The notes under the pieces were generated by a model. The model had not been told where the DNA came from. It did no database searches and was given only the letters and a program-made list of their open reading frames with translations. Position numbers and translations under genes: made by a program. This document shows positions 26,427 through 36,165 of a stretch of DNA of 64,000 nt, piece after piece (within the stretch, counting starts at the first letter, position 1; each line of letters begins with the position of its first letter). This DNA is from CAVREM01 sp963728825 (GTDB taxonomy: Bacteria > Acidobacteriota > Vicinamibacteria > Vicinamibacterales > CAVVIG01). Location of the stretch: positions 186,001 through 250,000 of the forward strand of contig CAVSLA010000005.1 in assembly GCA_963728825.1 (NCBI GenBank), written 5' to 3'.

Positions 26427-28577
26427 ATGTCGAGATACAGCAGCCTGTCGCCCCTTCCCGATCGCATCAACCGCCTCGACGAGCTGGCGGCGGATCTGTG
26501 GTGGAGCTGGCAACCTGACGCGCGCGCCGTGTTCCGCAGCCTCGACTACACGCTGTGGCGGGCCACCGCCCACAACCCGGTGCGAATGTTGTGGGTGATT
26601 CCGCGCGACAAGCTCGAGAGGGCGGCAGCCGTTCCTGAGTTCGTGCGCCGCTACGATCGCGCGGTCGCTGGGCTCGATGCTGCGCGTTCGGCGCACGGCA
26701 CCTGGTGGGCCAGCCGCTTCCCGCACTTCGAGGGCCGGTCGATCGCGTATTTCTCCGCGGAGTTCGCCCTTCACCAATCCCTGCCCATCTACGCCGGTGG
26801 CCTGGGCGTACTGGCCGGCGATCACTGCAAGGAAGCGAGCGACCTCGGCGTGCCGCTGATTGGCGTCGGGTTCATGTATCCGCAAGGCTATTTCCATCAG
26901 CACGTCTCAGCCGAAGGCTGGCAGGAAGAGAGCTACGAGCGTCTGAATTGGGCGGACGCGCCGATCGAGGCGGCGATCACCCGCGAGGGCAAACCGTGTG
27001 TCACGGCGGTTCCGCTGGGCGATCGGACGGTGCTGGTGGCGGTGTGGCGGGTGCGGCTGGGCCGCGTCAAGCTCTATCTGCTCGATACCGACCTGGAAGA
27101 AAACGCGCCCTGGGACCGGGAGCTCTCCGCCCGGCTGTACGGCGGCGACCGTGAGACGCGGATTCAGCAGGAGATCATTCTCGGAATCGGCGGCGTGCGA
27201 GCGCTCCGGGCGCTGGGCTGCGACCCGGTGGTCTTTCACCTGAACGAGGGCCACGCCGCGTTTGTGGTGCTGCAGCGGATCCGCGACCTGATCGAACAGG
27301 GTTCGACCTTCGAGCATGCGCTCGACGAGATTCGCGCGAGCACGGTGTTCACTACCCATACGCCGGTGCCGGCCGGCCACGACGCCTTTCATTTTCAGCT
27401 GGTCGAGAAGCATCTGGCCGGCTGCTGGGGCACGCTCGGCGCGAACCGCGACCGTTTTCTGGCGCTCGGGTCGTACGACAACGGCGCCGGCCCGCAGTTC
27501 AACATGACCGCGCTCGCCCTGCGCTCGGCGGGCAAGGTCAACGCCGTCAGTCGGGTGCATGGTGGGGTGACGCGCTCGATGTGGGCGCCGATGTGGCCGG
27601 GGCTGGCCGAGAACGACCGGCCGGTCGAACACGTGACCAACGGTGTGCATCTGCCGACCTGGTTGTCGGCGGAGATCTGCGATCTGTTCGCCCGATATCT
27701 CGGCAGCAGCTGGCCCGAGCGTCACGACGATCCGGAGATGTGGAACGCGGTGCTGGCGATACCGGACGAAGATCTCTGGGCGGTGCGCCAGGCGTTGCGC
27801 AGATACCTGTTCGCATTCGTCCGCGAACGGGCGCGTCAGCGCTGGATTGTCGAACGGGTCGGCGCCCCGCGCGTCGTCGCCGGCGGAACGCTGCTCGCCC
27901 CGGAAGCGCTGACCATCGGCTTCGCGCGGCGCTTCACCGGCTACAAGCGGGCGGAGCTCATCTTCCACGACCCCGAGCGGCTGGCGCGGATTCTGAACGC
28001 CGTGGAACGTCCGGTGCAGATCATCTTCGCCGGCAAGTCGCATCCCGCCGACGACATCGGCAAACACAATCTCCAGCGGGTCTACAAGCGCGCCCTCGAT
28101 CCGCTGTTTGGCGGACGCGTCGCGTTCGTCGACGATTACGACCTGCACGTCGCGCATTTCCTGGTCCAGGGGTGCGATGTGTGGCTGAACAACCCGCGCC
28201 GACCGCTCGAAGCGAGTGGCACGAGCGGAATGAAAGCCGCCATCAACGGCGTGCCGCACCTGAGCATCGGCGATGGGTGGTGGGCCGAAGGGTTCGACGG
28301 GACCAACGGCTGGACGATCGACGGCGGCGTGCCGGACGACAATCACGACGCCGTCGATGCAGCGGACGCGGCCGCGCTCTACCGGCTCCTGGAGGAAGAA
28401 GTCGTGCCGGCGTTCTATGATCGCGACTCGTCAGGCGTCCCGCACCGCTGGATGGCGGTCGTCAAGCGGGCCATCTGTACCGTCGCCCCGCGCTTTTCGG
28501 CGCGACGGATGGTCAAGGAATACGTGGAGCGGATGTACGCGCCGGCGCTCGTCCAGCGCGCGGAAGTGAAGTCCTAG
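26427..28577 (+). CDS. glgP: Alpha-glucan phosphorylase (GlgP, short bacterial type)
   Basis: A 716-residue GT35 enzyme that removes glucose 1-phosphate from glycogen or maltodextrin ends. The N-terminal DUF3417-type segment contains ADLWWSWQPDARAVFRSLD. Catalytic features follow: YFSAEFALHQSLPIYAGGLG, HLNEGHAAF, TTHTPVPAGHD, and the PLP-lysine motif GTSGMKAAINGVPHLS. The length and the DUF3417 start mark the group typified by thermophile and actinobacterial phosphorylases and not the E. coli GlgP/MalP form. The frame is intact. Confidence 0.95.
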   Translation: MSRYSSLSPLPDRINRLDELAADLWWSWQPDARAVFRSLDYTLWRATAHNPVRMLWVIPRDKLERAAAVPEFVRRYDRAVAGLDAARSAHGTWWASRFPHFEGRSIAYFSAEFALHQSLPIYAGGLGVLAGDHCKEASDLGVPLIGVGFMYPQGYFHQHVSAEGWQEESYERLNWADAPIEAAITREGKPCVTAVPLGDRTVLVAVWRVRLGRVKLYLLDTDLEENAPWDRELSARLYGGDRETRIQQEIILGIGGVRALRALGCDPVVFHLNEGHAAFVVLQRIRDLIEQGSTFEHALDEIRASTVFTTHTPVPAGHDAFHFQLVEKHLAGCWGTLGANRDRFLALGSYDNGAGPQFNMTALALRSAGKVNAVSRVHGGVTRSMWAPMWPGLAENDRPVEHVTNGVHLPTWLSAEICDLFARYLGSSWPERHDDPEMWNAVLAIPDEDLWAVRQALRRYLFAFVRERARQRWIVERVGAPRVVAGGTLLAPEALTIGFARRFTGYKRAELIFHDPERLARILNAVERPVQIIFAGKSHPADDIGKHNLQRVYKRALDPLFGGRVAFVDDYDLHVAHFLVQGCDVWLNNPRRPLEASGTSGMKAAINGVPHLSIGDGWWAEGFDGTNGWTIDGGVPDDNHDAVDAADAAALYRLLEEEVVPAFYDRDSSGVPHRWMAVVKRAICTVAPRFSARRMVKEYVERMYAPALVQRAEVKS

Positions 28578-28625
28578 GCGCAAGGTGAACTGACCGTGAC
28601 GCGGTGGAGTGCGAAAGAGGTCTAC

Positions 28626-29231
28626 ATGCGGACAGCGAACACCACGCTGATCGCCGCGTTGATGCTGGTGGCATCGACCGGTGTCGGCCAGTTATCGGCT
28701 CAGGGCGCGGCGGCCGGGCTGGTGGTCAGCAGCACCGCCTTCAAGAACAACGAGACCATCCCGGCGAATTACACCGCCGACGGCAAGAACGTCTCGCCGC
28801 CTCTCAGCTGGAGCGGCGCACCCTCTGCCACACGTGAGTTCGCGCTCATCCTCGACGATCCCGATGCGCCGACGCCGCAGCCGTTCGTCCATTGGGTCAT
28901 CTACAAGATTCCCAGTACGGCGACCGGCCTTCCCGAGGGCGTGCCGATGGGTCCTGCCGTCAAGGCTGGTGGTGCGGCGGGCGCACTTCAGGGTCCGACC
29001 GGCTTCGCACTGTTCGCCCGCCCCGGCAGCCAGCCGCCCGATCCCGGCTATCGTGGACCGGCACCGCCTCCGGGCAAGCCGCACCACTATACGTTCAAGG
29101 TCTACGCGCTCAACGCACCGCTCGACGCGAAGGAAGGCCTGACCAAGGACGCCCTGTTGAAAGAGATGGAAGGCAAGATCGTCGCCCAGGGCGAGCTGGT
29201 CGGTCTGTACGAGCGCAAGGTCAAACAGTGA
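28626..29231 (+). CDS. YbhB/YbcL family PEBP-like protein, secreted
   Basis: A 201-residue protein; ATG at 28626 gives a signal peptide (MRTANTTLIAALMLVASTGV) ending LSAQG. The phosphatidylethanolamine-binding/Raf-kinase-inhibitor-like fold is evident in IPANYTADGKNVSPPLSWSG, the ligand motif LDDPDAPTPQPFVHWVIY and a later HHYTFKVYALNAPL. Bacterial members have no settled function; some are proposed to inhibit kinases or proteases. The exported form suggests a periplasmic role. Confidence 0.9.
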   Translation: MRTANTTLIAALMLVASTGVGQLSAQGAAAGLVVSSTAFKNNETIPANYTADGKNVSPPLSWSGAPSATREFALILDDPDAPTPQPFVHWVIYKIPSTATGLPEGVPMGPAVKAGGAAGALQGPTGFALFARPGSQPPDPGYRGPAPPPGKPHHYTFKVYALNAPLDAKEGLTKDALLKEMEGKIVAQGELVGLYERKVKQ

Positions 29232-29240
29232 TGGACCTGA

Positions 29241-29639
29241 TCATCTGCTGCTGATCGGCGGATGATGAATGATCTGGACGCCGTTGCCGTCCGGATCTTT
29301 CAGATAACACGACCGCGCGCCGTCGCGATGGGTGCGAGGCTTCGCCTCGATCGCGACACCCCGGCTCTCCAGGAACTCGGCCCACCGATCGACGTCCGCC
29401 GCTTCGCGCACGATCACCCCGAGATGATCGAGCGGGCTGCGTTCGCGCACCGGCTCGCTGCTGCCGCGATGCAGCGCCAGATTGTCCACGCCCGAGGTCA
29501 GGTAGACGTTGTCGGCGTCGGGCTCCCACTCGATCGCGAATCCGAGCAGGTCGACGTAGAAGCGCTTCATCGCTTCGAGGTCCCTGACGTTCAGCGCCAG
29601 GTGGCGCAGTCCCGCATGGGTCGGCTTGGACATTGTCAC
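29241..29639 (-). CDS. VOC family protein (glyoxalase/bleomycin-resistance fold)
   Basis: A 132-residue single-domain protein with two beta-alpha-beta-beta-beta modules: LRHLALNVRDLEAMKRFYVD and LDHLGVIVREAADVDRWAEF. Metal ligands expected of active members appear as the H of RHLALNV, the H of LDHLGVI and acidic residues in LKDPDGNGVQI. Members include glyoxalase I, dioxygenases and fosfomycin-type resistance proteins; the substrate here is unclear. It is convergent with the PEBP gene, nine bases apart. Confidence 0.88.
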   Translation of the reverse strand: MTMSKPTHAGLRHLALNVRDLEAMKRFYVDLLGFAIEWEPDADNVYLTSGVDNLALHRGSSEPVRERSPLDHLGVIVREAADVDRWAEFLESRGVAIEAKPRTHRDGARSCYLKDPDGNGVQIIHHPPISSR

Positions 29640-29660
29640 GGGTAAATTGTAAATTGAGTC

Positions 29661-30119
29661 ATGCCCCGAAAGTCGGTGGTCAAGTCGCGGTGCGCGCTAT
29701 GCGGCGCCAAGGAGGTCTCCGAACCGCGGGGCGAGGAGAAGTACTGCCGCGACTGCTGGGACAAGAAGATCGCCGTCGAGGAAATCGTCGCGCGCGAGTT
29801 TGCGCTGAAACGCTATATCCGCGCGCACAGCGCCGAGAAGTACCTGATCTATCACTCGACGCTCAAGCGGCCGTGCGGCCAGCTGATCGTCGTCGACGAC
29901 GGCTACGACCTGTTCCTGACGCTGATGCTCTACCCCAACTTCGGGTGGGACGAACCCGCCTACCACCTCGAAGGCGATCCCGAGGGGCGCCTCTTTTCCG
30001 AACTGCTCGTCGACGTCGTCGCTGCCGAGGTCATCGAGCCCTGGGGCGGCGGCAAGTGGCACATGGAGATCTTCCGCTCGGTCAACCCGGAGCCGGAGGA
30101 CTGGAACGGCGAAATGTAG
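29661..30119 (+). CDS. Zinc-ribbon-headed protein of unknown function
   Basis: A 152-residue cytoplasmic protein. Residues 10-33 hold two CxxC knuckles (RCALCGAKE and KYCRDCWDKK) that should bind one zinc. The remaining 115 residues form an alpha/beta domain with LKRYIRAHSAEKYLIYHSTL, DDGYDLFLTLMLYPNFGWDE and FRSVNPEPEDWNGEM. No family is recognised. It starts at ATG 29661 and is divergent from the VOC gene. Confidence 0.7.
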   Translation: MPRKSVVKSRCALCGAKEVSEPRGEEKYCRDCWDKKIAVEEIVAREFALKRYIRAHSAEKYLIYHSTLKRPCGQLIVVDDGYDLFLTLMLYPNFGWDEPAYHLEGDPEGRLFSELLVDVVAAEVIEPWGGGKWHMEIFRSVNPEPEDWNGEM

Positions 30120-30177
30120 CAGACTATAATCGCCACTCGCCTGCCGAGCAGTAGTGCTCATTACGGGGAGGACTCCT

Positions 30178-30770
30178 ATGCGCGCGCGTTTTACCATCGG
30201 CGCGATGTTGATCATGGCCGGCGTGGCCGGCCTCGACCTTCTGGCTCAAACCACCACCACGCAGACGCCACCGATGACCTCGGTGCTGGCGGGGCGCAAG
30301 CTGGCGCCGCCGATTCGCGGCGAAGCGGCGCTCGAGTTCGTCGATCCCAAGCCCGAACGGGTGAAGGACATGGTCATCACGAAGATGGTCGTGCGGAACG
30401 CCTCGGCCGGGCCGATCGCCCGTCTGAGGATCGACGAGACCTGGTACGACAAGGGGGAGCGACCGTCACCGCCGGACGCGGGATCATCAACGGTCTGCTG
30501 CAACCGGGCGAAGTCGCCACGGTGATCATCGAGACGCCCTGGAAGCTCGGGATGCAGGGATTTCAGCGGCAGTACGCGCACGCCAACGGCGCCATCAAGC
30601 CGGTCCGCGTGACGAAGCTGGAAGCCCCGAAGACGGACGCGACGACCACGACCGCACCAACGACCACGACGGCGCCAACCACGACGGCCAAGCCAACGAC
30701 GACGACCGCCAAGCCGACGACGGCAAAACCGACCACCACCGCGCCGGCTGATCCGACGAAGAAACCTTAG
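30178..30770 (+). CDS. Secreted protein with threonine/proline/lysine-rich tail, one frameshift
   Basis: The start is ATG 30178 behind GGGGAGGA. A signal peptide (MRARFTIGAMLIMAGVAGLD) leads to a beta-rich domain (DMVITKMVVRNASAGPIARL). A run of five G at 30455-30460 is one base short; adding it joins the frames and the protein continues GRGIINGLLQPGEVATVIIE and QGFQRQYAHANGAIKPVRV. The last 45 residues are low-complexity repeats of TTTTAP and TTAKP, probably an extended cell-surface stalk. Its stop overlaps the convergent VWFA gene's stop by two bases. Confidence 0.65.
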
Positions 30771-33281
30771 TTGAGGCGCTCGAATTTCACGTCGCCGTTG
30801 ACGCTCGGCAAGGCCACGAGATGATACGGCGACGTGATGATCTGCGCCGCGACCGCACCCGGTCCTGGACGCGTCTCGCGATACTGGACGACCAGCGTTC
30901 CGTCCTTCACCGCAGCCCCGACAATTTCGATCGCGTAGCCGCCGGAAGACTGACTGCCGAAGAACACGCCCGCCACCATTTCGCGGCCGAAATCGACCGC
31001 CGGCTGCGGACGATCGGGCGAATGCTGGCGCCACATGGTGTTCCACTCGGCCGCTGTCCGGGCTACGACCTGCCGCGCATCGTCGACGTTGCTGTGCGCC
31101 CCTCGATCCAGTGACCGCATCGCCGCACCTTGTGCACCCGGAGTCCCCTGTCCCTCTCGTGAACCCTGCACCCCCGGAATCACCCTGAACGGCACCTGAC
31201 GGACTGCCGCGGGGTGGTCGCCGAGGCGCGACCGCGCTTCGACCGTCAGGACATAAAGGCCGGGCGTGAGATCCGTCAAGGGGACGCGCGCCTGATAGCC
31301 GTAGCCGCCGCTCGCGCCCTGCAGTTCGGAGGAGCGACGCTCCTCCTCATGTTTGAAGACCACCGTGCCTTCATCGGAGCGGACGATGGTGGTGATATCG
31401 ACCGCGTGGGGCGTCGCGGCGGATCGATCGTAGACCTCGGCGAACAGCGCAATCTCATCGTTCTGGGGGAAATTCCGCGAGGCGACGGGAGACGCCGGCA
31501 GCACAGTGCGCAGCTGTTCGTCGGTCCGGGCCGTCATGACCGCCGAGCCCGACATCGACGTGAGGGCCACTCCGCTCATGCTGAACGGGCTGCTTGATTG
31601 AAATCGGGCACCTCGAGGTCGTAGCTGAGCGATCCAACGCTGCCGCCGCTGGCATCGCGCGCCGCGACGCGCAGCGTATAGCGGCCGGGCGGCAGATCGA
31701 TGCGGTTGAGGAACCGCAGGCCGTTCTCGGCGATGCGCGACCGGCTCTCGGGACGCAGATTCAGCGTCACGGTGTCGCTGCGCCCGCCGCGCGCTTTGCC
31801 TGCCGCGTCGACCGCGTAATAGGCGATTTCGATCTTCGCCCCGCTGTCGAGCGAGACATCGCGGCCGTCCAGCTCGACGCCCAGCAGCACCGAGGCGTTC
31901 GGCGCCGTGCCCTTGAACGGCGCCGCGAAGACCCGCATCCCCAGCCCGCTGACATGTAGTGGACTGTTCAGCGCTTCGACCACCGCCGCGGAGGCGCCGG
32001 TGGCGGGCGTCGTTTTCAGCGGCAGCGGCGTGCCGCGCGGCGCCACGTAGCCGCGGCGCGCCCGCACGGTCAGGCCCGGCCGTGACACGCGCACCTGAAT
32101 GCGGTGAAACCGGCCGTCGCGGCGAGACGACGGCGGGTAATAGGCGAGCACGTAGTACGAGCTGTTGTCGCGGACGATCCGATCGAAGGCGCCGGTGAAA
32201 TCGTTCGAGTTGACCGCGGCGTAGCCGTTGGTCTCTTCGGCGAGCGCGCGCAGGTTCATCTGCGACAGGATCAGCTCGTTCCTGAGGCCGCTCGCACCGA
32301 TGCCGGTGGCGTCGGGTCCGGTCTGGTCCGGGTCCGCGCCGGTCGTTGCCTGCGCGTCGGCCCAGCTGGCCGACGCCGATCGAAACGTCGCCGAGCTGAC
32401 TGAGCCCGCGCGGGTCGATGGCGTAGATGCTGACGTTGGACCGCGCCGCCGCGGTGATCGTCTCGCGGATGTCGTCGATCAGCGCCGAGGCCAGATTGCC
32501 CGGAGCGTCGGCCTGCCGGATGACGTCGGTGACGTCGTAGTCGATCCCCTCGCTCACGTAGATGATCGTCTTGCGCCGGCCGCGCAGTCCGCTCAGCCAC
32601 TCGGCGATGTCCTTAAGCGCGCGCATCGTCGATGACGCGTTGTAGGCCCGCTCCAGCTCGTAGGGATCCGGAATGCGGCTGTCGACAATCGGTGCGCCGA
32701 GCTGCCGGAAGAACTGCTCGTTGCGCGCGACGGTGGCCGACGGCAGCTTGCGGCCCATGAACTTGTCGACCGCCGCCAGCAGCAGCCGCCTGCTGTTGGT
32801 GAATTCCTGCGCGGCATCGCTGCGTCCGCCGGTGTGCACGACCGCCATCAGGTCGTTCGTCGCCGAGGCTGCGCTCGATGAACTGCCGCATCGCCATCTT
32901 CACCTGCTGCGACCGAAGCGCATCGGTGTGCAGATCATCCAGGATGACCACGTAGACGCGGCCATCGAACGGCTCCGCGTTGGAGCGCACGTCGGGCTCG
33001 ATCGGCTCCTGCGAAAACAGCGGGCGATCGCCGCGGTCGATCGGGATGTCGACCAGCGAGAAGGTGCTGATCGACTGCTGGCGTCCGTCTTCGAAGACCT
33101 GAAAGTCGTCCTTCGTGAGGTCTCGCACGAACCGGCCGTTCGCGTCGGTTACCAGAGCGTCAACCTCGACATACTCCACCTGAGCTTTGAAGGTGGGCTG
33201 CGGCGAGGACGCCTGCTGGCCTGCGGCGCCGGTCGCGACAAGGCCCGCGAGGGCGGCCGCTACGAAAATTCGTCGACTCAT
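30767..33281 (-). CDS. VWFA-related acidobacterial secreted protein with C-terminal PrcB-like domain, frameshifted
   Basis: About 838 residues after correcting three shifts (near 32866, 32340 and 31598). ATG 33281 starts a signal peptide (IFVAAALAGLVATGAAGQ). A VWFA-related acidobacterial domain (TIGR03436 type) follows, with VEVDALVTDANGRFVRDLTK, FQVFEDGRQQSIS, ILDDLHTDA, KTIIYVSEGIDYD and YYVLAYYPPSSRRDGRFHRI. The end (WNTMWRQHSPDRP, VDFGREMVAGVFFGSQSSGG, SPYHLVALPS) matches the PrcB C-terminal protease-complex domain. This fusion is uncommon in my experience. Role: probably surface or periplasmic protein interaction. Confidence 0.82.
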
Positions 33282-33361
33282 GGTAGTTGATACCCCGGGG
33301 GGCGCTGGCACGCCGATCAGGCCGATTATAGCGGTTATACTGGGGCTGGACCTCGCGAGAC

Positions 33362-34576
33362 GTGACCGCCGCAAATGCGATCTCATCGGACTCGGCGCTG
33401 AATATCAGCGCGATCCAGACGGCCCTTCGCGCCCAGGGGCTCGACGGCTGGCTGCTCTACGATTTTCGTGGAACCAATGCGATCGCCGTCGATGTCAGCG
33501 GCGTCGGGCGGCAGGGCGGCCATCTGGCGACCCGTCGGTGGTACTACCTCATCCCGGCGAGCGGTGAGCCACGCGGGCTCGTCCATGCCATCGAGTCGCA
33601 GACGCTGACACATCTTCCCGGAACAACCACTCGCTACGCAGGCCGCGAACAGCTCGAAGCGGGGCTGAAGGCGCTGCTGGACGGTCAGCGGCGCGTCGCG
33701 ATGGAATATTCACCCCGCTGCGCCATCCCGTACGTGTCGCGCGTCGACGCCGGCACGATCGAGCTCGTGCGTCAGGCCGGCGTGGAAGTCGTTTCGTCGG
33801 GTGATCTGGTCCAGCAGTTTTCGGCCGTATGGAACGCCGACCAGGTCGCGTCACATGTCTCAGCGTCCGATAAGCTGTACCAAATCAAGGACCGGGCGTT
33901 CGACGAAGTGGCCCGGCGCATCCGCAACGGCGTGCCGACGACGGAGTTCGATATCCAGCAGCTCATGGCAGCATGGTTCGGTGAAGCGGGAATGACGAGC
34001 GACTCGGCCCCGGTCGTCGCCGCTGAGAGCCACGCCGGCGATCCTCATTACCTTCCCACGGCCAGCTCGACCCGCCCGATCGCGGCCAACGAGCTGGTGC
34101 TGCTGGATCTCTGGGCCAAACTCGAGCGGCCGGGCGCGGTGTTTGCTGACATCACGTGGGTGGGGTTTACCGGAAACGCCGTGCCCGGATCGATATGCAC
34201 GAGCGTTCGCGGCAATCCGGGATGCCCGGGACGCGGCGGTCGATCTCGTCCAGCAGCGGACGAGAGCCGGTCAGGACGTTCGCGGCTTCGAGGTCGACCG
34301 GGCGGCGTCCGCGGTGCTCCGCGACGCCGGCTACACGGCCGCCATCCTGCACCGCACCGGCCACAGTCTGGGCGAGGCGGTCCACGGCAACGGCGTCAAC
34401 ATGGACGACTACGAGACCCACGACGATCGGCGACTGCTGCCCGGCACCGGCTTCACCATCGAACCGGGCGTCTACTTTTCGGATTTCGGCGTACGCACCG
34501 AGATCAACATGATCGTGCGCGATCGCGACGCTGCGGTAACCGGACCGCGGCAGCCGATATTCTGGCGCTGCTCTAG
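33362..34576 (+). CDS. M24 family metallopeptidase (Xaa-Pro aminopeptidase-like), two compensating shifts
   Basis: About 405 residues starting at GTG 33362. The N-terminal creatinase-like domain spans to about residue 170. The peptidase half holds the dimetal ligands: LVLLDLWAKL and VFADITW (aspartates), ILHRTGHSLGEAVHG (histidine), FTIEPGVYFSDFGVRTEI (two glutamates). An extra G near 34190 and a missing G near 34557 shift the frame out and back; correcting both gives the natural end DILALL and stop TAG at 34576. It removes N-terminal residues preceding proline. htrA follows after nine bases. Confidence 0.88.
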   Translation: MTAANAISSDSALNISAIQTALRAQGLDGWLLYDFRGTNAIAVDVSGVGRQGGHLATRRWYYLIPASGEPRGLVHAIESQTLTHLPGTTTRYAGREQLEAGLKALLDGQRRVAMEYSPRCAIPYVSRVDAGTIELVRQAGVEVVSSGDLVQQFSAVWNADQVASHVSASDKLYQIKDRAFDEVARRIRNGVPTTEFDIQQLMAAWFGEAGMTSDSAPVVAAESHAGDPHYLPTASSTRPIAANELVLLDLWAKLERPGAVFADITWVGFTGNAVPGSICTSVRGNPGCPGRGGRSRPAADESRSGRSRLRGRPGGVRGAPRRRLHGRHPAPHRPQSGRGGPRQRRQHGRLRDPRRSATAARHRLHHRTGRLLFGFRRTHRDQHDRARSRRCGNRTAAADILALL

Positions 34577-34585
34577 GGAGGAACG

Positions 34586-36165
34586 ATGTCCACGCGCAAG
34601 ACCACCTTGTTTTACGCCCTGCTGATTGCGGTGTCGTCGATGGCGGTCGGATTGGTCATCGCCTCGCGGCTCGACCTGCGGCCACGTCGCAGGCCCAGAC
34701 CTTCACCGCTCCGCCGATGAACAGCGCGCCGATCACCGGTGCCCTGGATGCCCAGACCTTCCGGAACGTCGCCAAGGCGATGTCGCCGATCGTCGTCAAC
34801 ATCCGCACCGAGACGCGCCGCCGGGCGCAGGACCTGTCCGAGTTCTTCGGCGGCGGCCAGACGCCCGACGACCTGTTCCGGCGCTTCTTCGGTGAGCCGC
34901 CCGACGGCCAGCCGCAGGCGCCACCACCACCTGGCGGGAATCGCCGGCCGCAGCGCGACACGCCGGTCTACTCCGCCGGCACCGGCTTCATCATCAGCAA
35001 AGACGGTCTCATCCTCACGAACAATCACGTGGTCGAGGGCGCGAGCAAGATCGAGGTGTCGCTCTACAACGAGGACGATCAGACCTACGAAGCGAAGGTG
35101 ATCGGGCGCGACCAGCTGACGGACAGTGCGCTCATTCAGCTGACCGAAAAACCGAATCATGCGCTGCCGGAAGCGAAGTTCGGCGACTCGTCGCAGATGG
35201 CGGCGGGCGATTGGGTGATCGCGATCGGCAACCCGTTCGGCTACGAGCACACCGTCACGGTCGGCGTGATCAGCGCCACCGAGCGGCTCTTCCCGGTATC
35301 GGATCGCCGCACCACCGACGTGCTGCAGACCGACGCCGCGATCAATCCTGGCAATTCCGGCGGACCGTTGCTGAACATCCGCGGCGAGGTGATCGGCATG
35401 AACACCGCCATCATCAGCAACGGCCGCGCGGAAGGGAACATCGGCATCGGGTTCGCCATCCCGATCAACGCGGTGCGCGAACTGCTGCCGCAGCTGCATA
35501 CCGGCAAGGTGATCCGCGGCCGCATCGGCGTGCAGATCGGCGCGGTGCCTCCCGACGGCTATCAGGAGTTCGGTCTGAAATCGCGCAACGGCGCGATCGT
35601 CTCGGTCATCGAACCGGGCGGCGCGGCCGACAAGGCCGGCATCCATGCCGGCGACGTGATCACCGAGTTCAACGGCCGGCCGGTGTCGACGACCAACGAA
35701 CTGGTGAAGATGGTGACCGCGACCAAACCGGGCACCTCGGTGCCGGTCAAGGTCATGCGGATGGAAAACAACGGTGCGAGGGAGCGCACGCTCAACGTCA
35801 CCGTCGACGAGCTGGACCTCGAGGCCGAGCAGGGCCGTCAGACCCGGAGCGATCCGCGCGGCACGCCGCAGGAACAAGGCAGCGACAGCTTCGGGCTGAC
35901 GTTGCAGAACCTGACGCCGCAGGTCGCGAGGCGGCTGCAGCTGCCGGCCGGCACGTCAGGCGCTGTGATCACTGATGTCGACCCGTCCGGGCCCTCGGCC
36001 GGGATCCTGCGCGCGGGCGACGTCATCCTGTCGGTGAATGGCCAGACGGTCGCCAACATGACCGAGGCGGGCCGTGAACTGCAGCAGGTTCAGTCGGGTC
36101 GCTACGCGCGCATCCTCCTCTGGCGCGACGACGGCCAGGTCTTCGTGACTGTTCGCAAGGAGTGA
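34586..36165 (+). CDS. htrA: HtrA/DegP-family periplasmic serine protease, one frameshift near the start
   Basis: ATG 34586 follows a GGGAGGAA ribosome-binding site. An N-terminal anchor (TLFYALLIAVSSMAVGLVIA) is separated from the rest by one missing base near 34679. The protease domain has the triad: histidine in LTNNHVVEG (35026), aspartate in TDSALIQL and serine in GNSGGPL (35356). Two PDZ domains follow (VIEPGGAADKAGIHAGDVIT and VDPSGPSAGILRAGDVILSV). Total about 527 residues, usual for Do-type proteases that clear misfolded envelope proteins. The stop overlaps the next start. Confidence 0.95.
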
